This document shows positions 30,594 to 43,600 of a DNA stretch of 64,000 nt, in pieces (within the stretch, counting starts at the first letter, position 1; the number at the start of each line of letters is the position of its first letter). The notes below the pieces were generated by a model. The model made no database searches. It was given only the letters and a program-made list of their open reading frames with translations, and was not told where the DNA came from. The position numbers and the translations under genes are program-made. The stretch is taken from the NCBI GenBank assembly GCA_943737045.1, contig CALSFV010000042.1, positions 750,001-814,000 of the forward strand, given 5' to 3'. Origin of the DNA: Parapristionchus giblindavisi (taxonomy: Eukaryota; Nematoda; Chromadorea; Rhabditida; Diplogasteridae).

Positions 30594-31675
30594 ATGCATA
30601 GAGTGAATGGCATGCTTTCAGCGCTGGGAGCTATGCCGAGCGGGATACGAGCTTCGTCTGGTGGAGGATCTCTTCGTCCTTCATAGGATAGTGCCAACCT
30701 CAAAACGAGATAATGCAGATGAGAAGAATGAGACTGCAATGACGAATTATTTCAGGTATGCATAGTAGTAGTATGCTAGCAAACTGGTATGTCCCATGAT
30801 AATGGAAGCTTCGTCTCTGACAAAACTCTCTGAATACCATTTTCGCACGACCGTGTGATCAGTTTCAAATAAAACTTGTGAGAATATTCCTTTATGTGTT
30901 GTTCAAAATTAAGAAAATTTAAAAAAATTTACACCCGAAAAGAATAGGAAGTATTTATCTAATTGTAAGCGTTTTTTTTTGAGACACGAATTCAATTTCT
31001 TTTATTTTCTTTTATGTTAACTTTGAAAAGGGCATTACAACAGTATGGAATAGTTTAGAAGTGTTTCAAATGAAGAAAATTTATCAAAGTTTTTTTAAAG
31101 TCAAGTTAAAGTAAGTGAAAAGTTAGTAGTTATTAAAGAGAAGTATGTAGTTATCTGGCAAGGAACATGATACAAATGATTGTGCTTTCAGGTATAGAAG
31201 AGCGGAGATGATCTTCCGCCAACGAATGCTCCGGCAGTATCCCGAAACGCTTGGACTTTGTCCGATATGATGATATGAAATTGGAGACCCGTTGCTATTG
31301 CGATCAAAAATCATGTTTAACTGAACATGATTTTTCTCATTACATAAAGCTTCGTAATTCTTGTCGTGATATAGATATAGATTGTTTCTCTTTGTGAAGC
31401 CAATAGGTTGTGATTAATCATTACTTGGTGAAATTTCCGTATATTGTTCAGTATTTTTTTAAATCTACAAGGAAAAAATACCTCACGGTATACCTCAAAA
31501 ATACCTCCTAAATAAGCCTAAATAATACATTTTCGGTGTCCTCGCCGTGTCACGTCCGTTATAGTGGTATGTTACAAAGTATTTTATGTAGTACCGCATT
31601 TTGAGTCAAAATTTCCTAAAAATCGAAAAACCTGACCGTATTTTGCGAACATAGCTATTCGGCCTATGCAAAATG
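30594..31675. other. Unassigned sequence
   Basis: Two minus-strand frames (30512-30739 and 31123-31314) have no splice context. No repeat or known family was recognised. Confidence 0.3.

Positions 31676-31679
<4 letters not shown>

Positions 31680-31762
<83 letters not shown>
31680..31762. repeat. (TA)n microsatellite
   Basis: About 40 TA units, followed directly by CAGTGGTGGCCAGAAGGATA. The latter resembles a Tc1-type terminal repeat, for which TA is the insertion target. The partner end was not found. The stretch 31763-32280 has no other recognised feature. Confidence 0.85.
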
Positions 31763-31765
<3 letters not shown>

Positions 31766-32280
31766 TGGTGGCCAGAAGGATATCATATTTTGGTTTTTTG
31801 AGCGTAACTTTTCTTTTAGATAACCAATCAGCTTGAAATTTTTATATAGTGTGCTCAAACATGTTTCACAATGTATACCGAGGCATGGGGCTGGATTTTC
31901 AATTTAGACGGATCCCAGACTACAGTATCCCAAAAAGACCGTGACTGCTCATTTTATTGAAGTTACTTCTCCTGTAATTTTTAAATGTATTCATTCGTTT
32001 TTTTTCGTTTTTTTTCACGAATATATCTTAAAAATCAACTAAACAAATTTATTAACAATATTCAACATGTCAACAATCAAAATAATTGATTAAATCACTA
32101 ACAAAGTGGATTGCTCACGTGGGTGATGTTGGGGCAATAATTTAGGTTCAAAGCTACTATTAAACAGATTAAATTGATAAATATTAATTTAGTACTAAGT
32201 TTATGTGCTTCTGACTGCTCTAACAACGTGCGGCGAGGAGGAGCGTACGATAGCCGTTGCGATCATGATTCCATTGATTC

Positions 32281-32440
32281 GCTGCAGAGGACATAGTACG
32301 AATCTCTGTGCACCATGGCACTTCTGACTCCGTGATTCTCCTAGGGGACAAGCTTGTGGATATCCTCTCGAGCCCCGACTGGTCTACGGACGTCAACCCT
32401 GTCGTCCGAGCACAAGAGATTGAACGTGGACTCGTCCGAC
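32281..32440 (-). pseudogene. Tc1-like transposase fragment
   Basis: The minus strand translates as WSDESTFNLLCSDDRV followed by DVRRPVGAREDIHKLVP and then a stop. This matches the block around the first catalytic Asp of Tc1 transposases (WSDE..F......R..V.RP.G). Further on, ENHGVRSAMV occupies the place of the usual HGGGSVMVWG block. The rest of the enzyme is absent. Confidence 0.65.
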
Positions 32441-32473
32441 CAGTAGGGGTGTACGGCAATGCGAGAATTGATC

Positions 32474-32553
<80 letters not shown>

Positions 32554-34377
32554 TATCGGCGTAAAGTCATGGGGCACTTTTTAATTTTTTTAGAACTTTT
32601 GATCCAGGAAAGCAATCAAGCTGATCTTTTGAGTCAATGTAGAGAATTTATCAAGGAATATTACCATGATGTGTTGGTGTAATTAACTTAGTTACTTTTT
32701 GCGTAGTGATGACGTTACCGAAGTACACTTTTTTGAAAATTCCCATTTCTTTTGTGAAAAGCCCTGTTCTTCGGGAACACTGTGAGAGTGGAGACCCCCA
32801 CTAGGGCTGCACAGTCACACAATCCGGAATGGCTTCGATTCCGATTTCAAGCAGTAGCAGAGTCGCAACATTGACCCCCAAAATTTATAACTCACAAGGG
32901 AATGGTCTGAAAACACATATCCCGATCTTCACGAAACTTTGAGGGCATACTAATTAGAACACTCTGATTTCAAATCCGTTTTAAAAACCTGCACATTATT
33001 TTTTTGAAGCGAGATAGATTTTTCACTGGCTACATAACATCGTTTAACGCTGTCTTCAGAATGGTATTGGTGGCCGAGTGGTTTATGGCGCTGAATAGCA
33101 TTTTATGGGAGGAGCAGGTTCGACTCCCACCTGACGTATATCTTTTGCTATTTTATTACAAAATGTTGTATTGTGGACTTCAAAAAAATAATGTGCAGGT
33201 TTTTAAAACGGATTTGAAATCAGCGTGCTCTAATTAGTATGCCCTCAAAGTTTCGTGAAGATCGGGATATGTGTCTTCAGACCATTCCCTTGTCAGCTTC
33301 TAGTAGTGCTAACAACCCGTTGTAAGTGCTAAAATGATTCTAGTGGCGAGTATTGTTTTTCCCTAGATTACGGTAGTCATGACTCGCCATTTGCCCTCAG
33401 GGCATAAAATAAATTTTTTTGGGGAGGACCGATTTTGAGACCCTACCGTTCAGAGGGCAGGTCTTCTAAAATTATGGTTTCTGCGCAAGCAGCTTTGCAA
33501 TGTATCACATATTTATTTCCCTTATTTTGGTTTGGTTCCGATTCCTTTCAGACCCGTAGCAAAAGTTATGCTGAGGTCTACTCGGTGCGTACTATTGCGC
33601 TTTCTGTATTACTGCTCTCGCCTCTGGGCCTCTATTGATGAAATCTCTTAGTTTCAAAGTACCAATACATGCTAGAGATGTTCACAAATGTTTTCACACT
33701 ATTACAAAACTTTGATCTTTGATCTTTGTATTATGATCTTTACTCGCTACAACCGAGCACACCTCAGCATAAAGTTTGCTACGGGTCTGAAAGGAATCGG
33801 AACCAAACCAAAATAAGGGAAATAAATATATGATACATTGCAAAGCTGCATGCGCTGCAACCATAATTTTAGAAGACCTACCCTCTGAACGGTATTGTCT
33901 CAAAATCAGTCCTCCCAAAAAAAATTTAAGCCCTGAGGGCTAACGAAGAGCTATGACTATCATATTCCGGGGATAAACATCACTTGCCACTAGCATCATT
34001 TTGGCGCTTAGAACGGGTCGTTATCACATCTAGAAACCGAGTTACATATTTTGGAGGTCAAAGTTGCAACCCTGCCACAGCTTGAAATCGGAGTCGGAGC
34101 CATTCCGGATTGTTTGACTGTACAGCCCTAGTGGTGGTCTCCACTCTCACAGTGTTCCCGAAGAACAGGACATTTCACTAAAGAAATGGGATTTTCAAGA
34201 AAGTGTACTTCGGTAGCGTCATCACTACGCAAAAATTAACTAAGTTAATTACACCACCACATCATGGTAATATTCCTTGATAAATTCTCTACATTGATTC
34301 AAAAGATCAGCTTGATTGCTTTCCTGGATCAAAAGTTATAAAAAAATTAAAAAGGGTCCCATGACTTTACGCCGATA

Positions 34378-34463
<86 letters not shown>

Positions 34464-34497
34464 GATCAATTCTCGCATTGCCGTACACCCCTACTGA
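32440..34497. repeat. Nested foldback of about 2.05 kb with (TA)n at both shoulders
   Basis: The outermost arms are GTGTACGGCAATGCGAGAAT (32447) and complement (34490). Next come (TA)n tracts at 32478-32550 and 34379-34460. Inside them lies a palindrome with Tc1-type ends CAGTATCGGCGTAAAGTCAT (32551) and complement (34378). The innermost part (33500-33860) shares TCAGACCCGTAGCAAAAGTT and ATGCTGAGGTCTACTCGG with the centre of the 17345-19438 foldback. A tRNA-like segment sits in the left arm at 33063-33136. No protein is encoded. Confidence 0.8.
33063..33136 (+). repeat. tRNA-like sequence inside a foldback
   Basis: A-box TGGCCGAGTGG and B-box GGTTCGACTCC occur at tRNA-like spacing, but the acceptor arms do not pair. 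The opposite arm of the foldback lacks it, so it was probably inserted after the palindrome formed. Confidence 0.45.
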
Positions 34498-34840
34498 TAA
34501 TAATGGTACAACTTTTGTTGCCATATGCCATCTCCTAACCTATTTATAATCCGTTGGCGAAATGATCACCCATTGCGAGGGTATGAAAAAGTGTGTTGTG
34601 GATATTGTAGAGCAGATGATCATGTGGAAGTTTAGTATCAACTTTGATACCATCACATGGCTTGTCCGTTCAAACGTATTCATGTCGTGTTCGTTATTGT
34701 TAGTGAGTAAACGAACTTCCTTATGGTTTTCCTTCTCCATTTTGGCTAACTGCCACGGTCATATGCTTTACGCAAAGTAGAGCACCTTAACATTTAGCTA
34801 AATGCATTAAGCTCTTTGTCATATGTGCAATACTTAATAG
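34498..34840. other. No recognised feature
   Basis: Short open frames on both strands overlap one another without splice context. Confidence 0.3.
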
Positions 34841-35481
34841 TTATGGACAATGATCCCATGAATTATTTCTAGCTTTTCGTCGTGTCTTATTGCAATAATG
34901 TTTTGTGTGATATGATATAAATTTTTTTCCATAGATAATTTATGCGAATAAAATGTTAATTGTTCATTTCATTTTATCTTCCTTGAATCGCATTTCCTCC
35001 AATCCTTCTAATCCATTTGTGAAGCATTTTTCAGTACATCCGAAGAGAACTCTATCCCCAACTTTTGATTTCTCCGCTTCTGATTTTTCTTCAAAATTTG
35101 CTGCCTCATCCAAATAACAACTGAAAAAAGAACTTCGTAAATGTTTTGATGTTTTATTTTCGGTAAACTTAAATCTAATTAAAATATGTTCTATGTTCTC
35201 TAAATGAAATAAAAGTCATTTCAGAATAGTACTCGCATGGTTTTGTAGAATTGGGACGAATCTAACAACTTACCCTGTAAAGCAGTTCATTGATTGGCTA
35301 TTATTGAAGTTAATATATTCTTCCGAATTATTATGTTCATAACAGTAGTTCTGACATCCACCTAAACTTTTTGTTTCGCTGATATACGACCTAAACTATA
35401 ACTTTTTTGGAATTTAAAAAAAAATGCGTTTTTCGATTAAAACGCCATTGAAAAATCTGAAAACCTCGACCCTTCGTTAAA

Positions 35482-35595
35482 GGCACACCCCAAGCTAATA
35501 TTACTCTCCGCATTGGAAATACTCTCTCGAAGGCAAAGAAAGCGAGAGTGAGGTCAGAGCGGAGAGTTTCAAATTAGCTTTTGGTGCCGCTTTAA
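35482..35595. mobile_element. MITE family B, copy 6
   Basis: Complete palindrome from GCACACCCCAAGCTAATATT to AAATTAGCTTTTGGTGCCGC. It lies in the intron upstream of exon 3 of gene II. Gene I carries no family B element at the corresponding position. Confidence 0.75.
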
Positions 35596-35954
35596 GTGCG
35601 AATTACTAAAAAAAGTAGGTGATCTGTTTGTTTCAATTGTAACAGAACCTTTTTTTTATTATTTATTTTAAAACTTTTATTATTTATTTTAGAACTTATT
35701 TATTTATTTACTTATTTTAAAATCCTATAAAAAAACCTGTGACAAAGCTTTATGTCATCAACAAATATCACATAAATGTTGTTTAAAATTGGAAAAAAAG
35801 ACATCTGCACTTTGCCCTTCGTTTGTGGTATTTGTTGCCGACATAAAACTGAGTCAGACATTATTTTTTCCAAGCACAATTGTAGTTTTGAAATTTGCTG
35901 TCGTAGTTGTGACATAAAAAAATTGAATTGAAGCAAATAGATTAACCTTATAGG

Positions 35955-36070
35955 GGCTGGCACCTTAGTCAATTGTCTCTTCAACGCTCTACGCTCTCTC
36001 GTTGCTAGAGAACAGAGAAATAGTGTGCGCAATGAAGAGGCCATTGAGAGAGGTCCACTCTCCCTTTAAG
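35955..36070. mobile_element. MITE family C, copy 5
   Basis: Arms GTCAATTGTCTCTTCAACGC and GAAGAGGCCATTGAGAGAGG around GTTGCTAGAGAACAGAG. It sits in the intron of gene II and is absent from the matching intron of gene I, so it is younger than the duplication or was lost from gene I. Confidence 0.7.
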
Positions 36071-36259
36071 ATGCTTGTTCGAGGACCTAATTTGTAAAAA
36101 AAAATAGCGTGATTTGTTTGTGAAAAAATTTAATGTGGCGTTTTAATCCAAAAATCCAAAAAAATACCAAAAAAATATATAAATATAAAAATATTATATC
36201 CTTTAAAGCAAAACGTTCACCCATGAAACAGGCAAATGCTCTATCATGATCATTGTCCT

Positions 36260-36990
36260 TAGTCACATATATTTAGGGGCCACAACGTGGTTAACCGATT
36301 TTCGCTGAGAAAGTGGAAATTACATAGATTCGATGTGCCATGGCCCCAATACGATACTTTTTGCCGTTTGTCGATATCTTGTCTCTGAGGCGAGATACAG
36401 CTCGAAAACCACGCGCGCAACGCACTGTTGGAAAGGCAGAAAAAGCGAGATGAGAGAGTGAGGGGGCGGAGTCTTGTCTCTCTCCTCTCCCCCCTCCTTC
36501 CTTCGCGGCGTCTCCTTTCTTTGTACAATCTCGGCCGTTTCTTCTGATTCTTTTTGTAATTTGCATTGCTCTCGAGTGATCATGTGTAATATATTTCTTT
36601 TTAAAAAATCGATAATGTGCAATGACAGTAGAAACAAAGAAAATGACAGTTCATCACAGGAAAAGGCTGTTTCTCAGACACCAAGCACTTGTAAAATAGA
36701 ATACAACTTCGGAAACAAGCGAGTGTTGTCCAGTTGGAGGTGAACAGTCAAGCGAACCGTATTTTTCACAGGAAAAAACGATACAGTAAGGCTGGGAAAA
36801 ATGGGAGGGTTACGGTAGCTGACCTGATAAGGCCGAAAACGGGACCGGAAATGAGACACATAACTATGGACATGTTTAAAATGAACGAGAAACAAGCAAC
36901 AAACTAAGAACAACGAAATGGAATAACAAATACACTATTTGGAGACAACACAAGTCAGGTAGAGTAACAATTTCATGGGAACTAACATAA
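36260..36990. other. Unassigned sequence with weak coding look
   Basis: A plus-strand frame near 36616-36743 (CNDSRNKENDSSSQEKAVS) reads like a disordered protein segment but has no partner exon. A TC-rich segment at 36440-36520 gives overlapping minus frames. No family is recognised. Confidence 0.25.
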
Positions 36991-36992
36991 TA

Positions 36993-38259
36993 TTAGGCGA
37001 CGACATAAATAACGCTCGTTTTTCACTCTCCAAAAAAATTATCATAAAATTTTAACAAAGCATGATGGATTCTGGAAATATTCTCCGTTCGGACGGATGA
37101 CCTTCTGCCTTCTACCCGGTAGTTTATGGATCCATTCGTGATAAAAGGACTGGGGATAATTCCGGAAATAGGTGTCGAGATATGGATAGTGGTTCGGAAT
37201 TTGAAGCTTTGCGCTTTGAGGAAGTGATGTAGCGCCGGGAAGAGGCGACAACCATAGTCGGCAAGGTCGAGTAAGTACTGAGGGTGGGGGAGTACAGTTC
37301 ATTCTTATCCCGTTAGCTCAGCCTGGGTCGTTCTTTTGGTATGATGTCGAGCATTGTCATGTTGAAATTATATCCGAGTGTCTTTCCCGCGTGATTATTC
37401 GAGGTGGAGTCTTAGCTTCCGCAGCTGGAGAGTGTAGACATGTGTCGAGACAGTCGTACCCTCGGGGAGCAGTTCCCAGTACTCGACTCCCCGTACCGAA
37501 TACCAGATGCACAACATCACTTTTTGGCGGTGAAAATCGGGTTTGGGGGCATCTGCTGGCTATTCGTGCTCACCGAACCACAGTCTCCTTAGCTCTACGT
37601 AATCGTAGAGCACCCACATTTCATCACCGGTTATAGCGTTGACCAGTCAAACAAGCCGGCGACGTAGAGTTAGAAAAGTCTTTGTCATGTCCGGTCGGCT
37701 ATCCTTGTCGTAGTCGGGTAAGACGTGGGGTAGACATCTTCCATATTTTCACTTATTTCCGAGAACGTGAATGCCATGTACCACAGTGCTCTGGATGACC
37801 CCAAGTGCCATTGCAATATCACCGGCATCGGGATACGGATCAGCATCTACCTCTTGGAGCAATCGAGCGAGAGCCAAAATCGGTAGGCGGCTGGGTTGGT
37901 CTTCATCTTCGAGGGAAAAGTCCTGTTTCTCGAATTCGACGACTCACTTTCTCACCGCTGTTACGTGAGGCACATGTGAGGGGTACACCTCTGCTAGGCG
38001 AGGTTGGAAGTCAGGGCGTTTCAAGCCGGAGAGGAAGAGGAATAAAATAACGTTGCGAATGTGAATTCCGACGGGGGCGAAATCGTGCGGTTTTCTCGCC
38101 TGGAGGACATGCGGGAACTGAATCGAAAACAACCGCAGGATTTTAGAGGGACAGCCTATCTAGTATAAACAGCATGGATGCTTTCAATAACAACACAGCA
38201 AGTACGATGCGACTGAAGTTGAGGTTAAAAAAACGAGCGTTACTTATGTCGTCACCTAA
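36993..38259 (-). mobile_element. Mariner-like transposon 1
   Basis: The inverted ends TTAGGCGACGACATAAATAA at 36993 and ACGAGCGTTACTTATGTCGT near 38233 are complementary over about 31 bases. TA lies immediately outside both ends. The 1267-bp length is typical of mariner. The element encodes a damaged transposase on the minus strand. It lies 88 bases downstream of the stop codon of the long gene at 38348. Confidence 0.9.
37042..38140 (-). pseudogene. Mariner transposase, inactivated
   Basis: Translation in pieces gives, from the N-terminus, HIRNVILFLFLSGLKRP (DNA-binding half), QSTVVHGIHVLGNK, then VNAITGDEMWVLYDYVE (first catalytic Asp), FQHDNARHHT (second), PQYLLDLADYG with LFPALHHFL (third) and the C-terminal YHEWIHKLPGRRQKVI-NGEYF block. 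The order and spacing fit the mariner D,D34D family. At least five in-frame stops and one or more frame shifts disable it. Confidence 0.85.
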
Positions 38260-38347
38260 TAATTAAAAGTAACATAATAATTAACAAACATAATAATTAA
38301 AGATTGATGGTTGGGAAGTTATCGATTGATTATCGATTAGTAGATCA

Positions 38348-41300
38348 TCAACCTAGAGTTTTGAGGATAGCCTTACGATGCTTGTCCTTTCGCTTCTTTG
38401 CCTTCTTAGGATCCATAATGGCCGACTCGTCGAAGAGATTCACCTAAATTTAATAACTCAGTCAGAGATCAGAGATTAAAGATCAAAGATCCCGTTAATA
38501 CCTCCTGCTGTTCTTCATACTCCAATTGTAGCAACTTCAACGCGGCCATATTCACTACGTATGCATTCTAAATCGATTAATCTGTAGTAAATCAATCAAT
38601 AAACCGTAAGGATCAATCAATAATATTAATCAATGATTAGTGGAACTAAACAGTGATCGATAATCAATAACACTCATTTTTGCTTCCTTAATCACTCACT
38701 TATTAAATTATCGATAGATATTTTCATATAAATCGAATACTAATTGATCAAAACCGTGCGGGATACGAACCAACTACAAACAGTAATAATGTTTTGATTG
38801 ATTGATCAGACCACAAACTACGAAAAGAGCAAATGTCAAAGATCACGCTCACCTCTTTCTGCATGAATCCCGTTCGACTATTGGGATCCTCAGTCCAATC
38901 ACCAGTAATTCGCAGGCTCTGTAATGACACTAATTCAGCGAACAACTTACATAATATGTTTTATTCAAAGATCAAAGATCAAACTACAAAACGAAATTTA
39001 AATAATCCTAAATCCTTATAGTAGATAGAATAAACAATAAATAAATAGATAAGTGAGTGAATAATTCTGACATCAAACTGGTCGTAACATCAATAACTGA
39101 ATCAAATAAACTTAATTCTCCAATGAAACGTCAACCCGAAAACGAAAGTGGAGAACGCCACACAATGCTGACAGAAAATGAGAGAAAGGAATGAGAGAAA
39201 GAGTCGTATTAAGAAGAGAATCTAAGTCAATCGGTGCAATTCGAGCAAAGTAAGTGTACTTCGCCAATTCAAAGAGAAATATGACGAGAATATGGCGGCA
39301 ACTGAGCAAAATGAGAGGAGCGATATAAAGGCAATAGAATAAACCATTTGTTTGATGATATTACTTACATAAACAACTTAAGACACCGGCTCAGTAAGAT
39401 TCGAGGGTAGAGCCACTGACCCCGGACATCGACCTCACCGATTTGGCTCAAAATTTTTTTGTGGATACCCCCATGAGCCCCCATCACCAAATGGGTATTC
39501 ATTAGGGCTGGATCCTTGAAACACAGAAGTGGCGGGTTCTCGAAATTTGAAAACTCGATTTTCACCAAAAATTAGTGAAGCGACCTGGGTCCAATATTAG
39601 TGTCGATTAATTATAAGTATAAATAGAGAACAAAAACTAGATATATGACGGTCCGGAGATCCGATCGCAAACTGATTTTTTTACCTTCTCAAAACATTAT
39701 AAATTTAATTAAAATTTTAAAACAAAAAACGGCAGCCCAATTTTTGCTTCATTTTATAAAGCAAACAATTCCGCGTCGAATGAGGCAAAAAAATCAAAAA
39801 TCGATCGACCCGTGTTTTGAGATAAATGAACCTGAAGACGACCCGAAAATATTTTTGTTTTCAAACCCCGTCATGTTTGTACTCATATTGAAGAGCTCGT
39901 CGAGTAGAACAACTTTCATGTTGAACGTTTTGTTTGAAACTCATGTACAAGAGAAATACATGAGTTTGATTTATTCTCACAGTTTTTCAGTCAATTTAGA
40001 GTAAATCGAAAGTAAAATATTTTTTGTGCACAAAGTGATAACGCCATATTGTAGAGCTCAAAAATCCATACTTAATTTGTTGTTTAACGAATAAAAAATT
40101 GATGGCCCCTACTCTGAAAAACATGGCCTCTAAAGTGGTCATGACAAAAAAGTTGTGGAAAACTTGCCATTTTTATACTCATTTTAAAGAACTCGTCGAG
40201 TACATCATTTGTTATGTTGGTCGTATTCTATGAAAGTCGTTTGTTCTCGAGATACAAGCGATACAAAAGATTTGGATTCAATAAATCTAAATTTATGTAT
40301 TTCTCTTGTACATGAGTTTCAGACAAAACGTTCAACATGAAAGTTGTTCTACTCGACGAGCTCTTCAATATGAGTACAAACATGACGTGGTTTGAAAACA
40401 AAAATATTTTCTGGTCGTCTTCAGGTTCATTTATCTCAAAACACGGGTCGATCGATTTTTGATTTTTTTGCTTCATTCGACGCGGAATTTTATGCTCTAT
40501 AAAATGAGGCAAAAATTGGGCTGCCGTTTTTTGTTTTAAAATTTTAATTAATTTTAGAATGTTTTGAGAAGGTAAAAAAATCAGTTTGCGATCGGATCTC
40601 CGGACCGTCATATATCTTGTTTTTGTTGTCTGTTTTTGTTTTAATCGACACTAATATTGGACCCAGGTCGCTTCACTAATTTTTGGTGAAAATCGAGTTT
40701 TCAAATTTCGAGAACCCGCCACTTCTGTGTTTCAAGGATCCAGCCCTAATGAATACCCATTTGGTGATGGGGGCTCATGGGGGTATCCACAAAAAAATTT
40801 TGAGCCAAATCGGTGAGGTCGATGTCCGGCACTACCTGAAATCTCACTGAGCCGTTGTCTTAAACATATAAAAATATACTCCTTTACTCAAAAAACGACT
40901 GTGGCCGTAAATTCGTGACCGGGGAAAAGGTAATGCTGTCTCAGCGCAATATAACGCATGTAGGGTTCGGAACGATTAATTTTTTAATTTTTTAAAACGG
41001 TGTAATATTTTTTTTCAAAAGCAAAACACAATTCATGGGTTGAGATATTTAGTTTGAATTTTGCCTAGTTGTTACTTTTATGGTCACTGAAATCGAATTA
41101 GACTCGGCCGAGCATGCTGTGATACCTAGAACAACACGAAATCGCACTTTCGTGATTTTGTTTTGCGATTTTGACCTAATTAAGCTTAACACACCACTTC
41201 CGGCCGGGGTTCATTTAATAGAGCTCATTGATAGCTACAAAATGAGCCCAAACACATGTCATGACGTTTAGAATTGAGCTCGTTTTTCGCCGATTTTGGG

Positions 41301-43514
41301 TGCGCACAAAGTGGGCGGAGCTTGCGTCCCCTAACTATAACACGGATCTCCCGTAAAAGTGTATGAAAATTAAAACCTTTTTCGACAGAAAAAAATTGAT
41401 TTCCTCCGTTTTTATTGACTATTGTTAGACTAGTCTAACTTAGTGCCAAAACAATATTTGTAAATTTTGTTTTTTTTCGAAATTTTCATATTTATGTAAT
41501 TTTTTCACTGTAAACTTTAAATGAATGTAACTCGCTTAGTTTTTGAGCTACCACGTAAAATTTTTTTTAGATCGGTTGCTAATGACCTCATCTACAAATA
41601 ACTCAATTAAGGATATGGTCGAAAATGTTGTTTTACATGTGTTATTGCATGAAAACTTTTTTGCATACAAAATGCGATGTTTCTCGAACATTTAAGGATA
41701 AGAGTAGGATATCCTTAGATATAGGGCAATTTAGCGAGAAAACAGCATCAGCCGGATACTGTGTAGAGACAAGGGTCTTGGCGTCGCCAATCCTAAGCTG
41801 TATCGCCATCATAGTCTTCGATGTTTCCGAACTGAAATTGTAGTTTGATCACTGATCTTTGTCCACTTGTTATATATTATAGTTCGATCTTAATTATATT
41901 ATTTATGCGGTGCAAAAGTAAAGTATAATTTCTGATAGACTATGGATAGTGGAGTACGCATGAATACGATGCGACGACTTCGGTAGCTAAGATGAAAGAT
42001 ACAAAATTATGAAAATTACTATGCAGAACTAACAAGGGAATCCTTTCACCTCGCGGAAACCAATCCAGATGAAAATTTGAACAACCATAGCTGGAGGCAA
42101 TAGAAAAAGATTGGTGATGTCCAAAAATGCAGCAGGGCAATACGCGAGCCGCAGCATCTATCCAAATTTGGTCAAACTTAGCGCGCATTCGCCTCATTCT
42201 GAAGCAATGAGAGAAACCTTATTGGTGGCGCAGTTCCTTCGCACAACCCCTTTGATGTTATCTTTTTGGAATCTTTTCACTTTCCACTGCGTTCACCAAT
42301 CTAGTTGATACCTTTCTTCAGAGATAGGGATGATGAATTCAGATTGTTGGCGGCGAATGCGCGCTAAGTTTGACCAAGTTTGGATAGATGCTGGCTCGGC
42401 TATTGCCCTGCTGCATTTTTAGACTTCCCCTAACTATTTCTATTGTCTTCAGCTATGTCTGTGCAAATTTTCTTCTGGATTGGTTTCCGCGAGGTGAAAG
42501 GATTCCCTTGTAAGCGATGGTTTTGCGGAAAGATTTGACACAATTACATGTTGTAATATAATTATTTTTATAATATTATGTTCACTAACGACTGAAATCA
42601 TTCGATTGGAGGCTATCATGCGGCACAACGAACGACGATGAGATGATGCGACATTATCCTCGGCCTGAACAGAAAAATTCTCTCCGTTCTGGCCACACTC
42701 TCTCGCTTTCTTTGTCAGCGAGAGAGTATTACCAATGTGGAGAGAGTAAAATTAGCCTGGGGTGTGCTTTTAATAAAAATATGACAACAACCATACTTGA
42801 GCGGGATACCTAGAGCTCGATTCTACAGGGGCCACCCTAATGAAAAATGGTTAATTTTATAGGGGGGCCTCTTTTTTTTCACAAATTTCGCCTAAACGTC
42901 ATTTTTTACAGGGAACATTCCACAAATTTTCAAAAAGCCCTAATTTTACAGAGGGCACCCACATGTCGACGCTCATGTAGGACAATAAATCTTACTTGTC
43001 AAGAGAACGGGACAACATTGGTGGAGCCTAACTGATGAAGAATGCATACCCTAAAGCCTGATCAGCGCAACTATGCGACCCCTGATAAATTATGTTATGC
43101 CTACTTGTCTCATCTCATTGCAAATGGCCGCGACGATTGACCGGATGTTGACCATCTTCGCTTCTCGATCCTCCGTAGTTCCACCGATCGAGTCGCGGAA
43201 GAGCTTAACCCATTCTGATACGGTAGTCTGGAAATCAGAAAAGTATTGATCAAGTCAAGGACAAGACCAGACCAGATTTTTGAGCTCTACTAGTCTAATC
43301 ATAGTTTGTTTTTTGAACTGTACCTTATTGGAAGTCGAGTTCATTATGCGGCCAATCTCCTCTTCTAATACCTTCTCGCTCTTCTGAACTAGAGTCATCT
43401 GCAGTCCGTCCTCTATTGCCGATTCGATCTTTGCTCGTTTGATTGGCACGGCGTTCGCCTAAAGATCAAATTACAGTGCTCCGATCAATAATCTATAGAT
43501 CTATAGATCTATAG

Positions 43515-43600
<86 letters not shown>

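Larger units (their letters stand above)
34964..36250 (-). pseudogene. Damaged paralogue of the secreted cysteine-rich gene (gene II)
   Basis: Exon 4 (34964-35120) and exon 3 (35274-35361) match gene I at about 80-90% and keep its splice sites and phases: GCQNYCYEHNNSEEYINF in exon 3 and FGCTEKCFTNG in exon 4. The duplicated block also includes intron sequence (34840-35470 against 25540-26220, and 35640-36240 against 27400-28760), so it is a DNA-level segmental copy. Of exon 2 only the 3' part survives (36221 to about 36260, DRAFACFM before a GTGAAC donor), preceded in frame by a TAA. No signal-peptide exon was found upstream. It may be a pseudogene, or it may use an undetected new 5' exon. 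Confidence 0.65.

Noticed and set aside
33063..33136. Functional tRNA gene of Ser/Leu type
   Set aside because: Acceptor arms do not pair and the unit is embedded in a foldback.
31664..34549. Open frames containing long Tyr-Ile repeats
   Set aside because: They are translations of (TA)n tracts extended into foldback arms.
36259..36637. Overlapping minus-strand frames rich in Arg and Glu
   Set aside because: Three frames are open together over a purine-rich stretch, which indicates composition rather than coding.
37391..38050. Plus-strand proteins within 37391-38050
   Set aside because: They run antisense to the mariner transposase.
39645..40611. A 119- to 127-codon conserved protein
   Set aside because: Conservation is explained by arm identity of the foldback; no start, splice or codon evidence adds to it.
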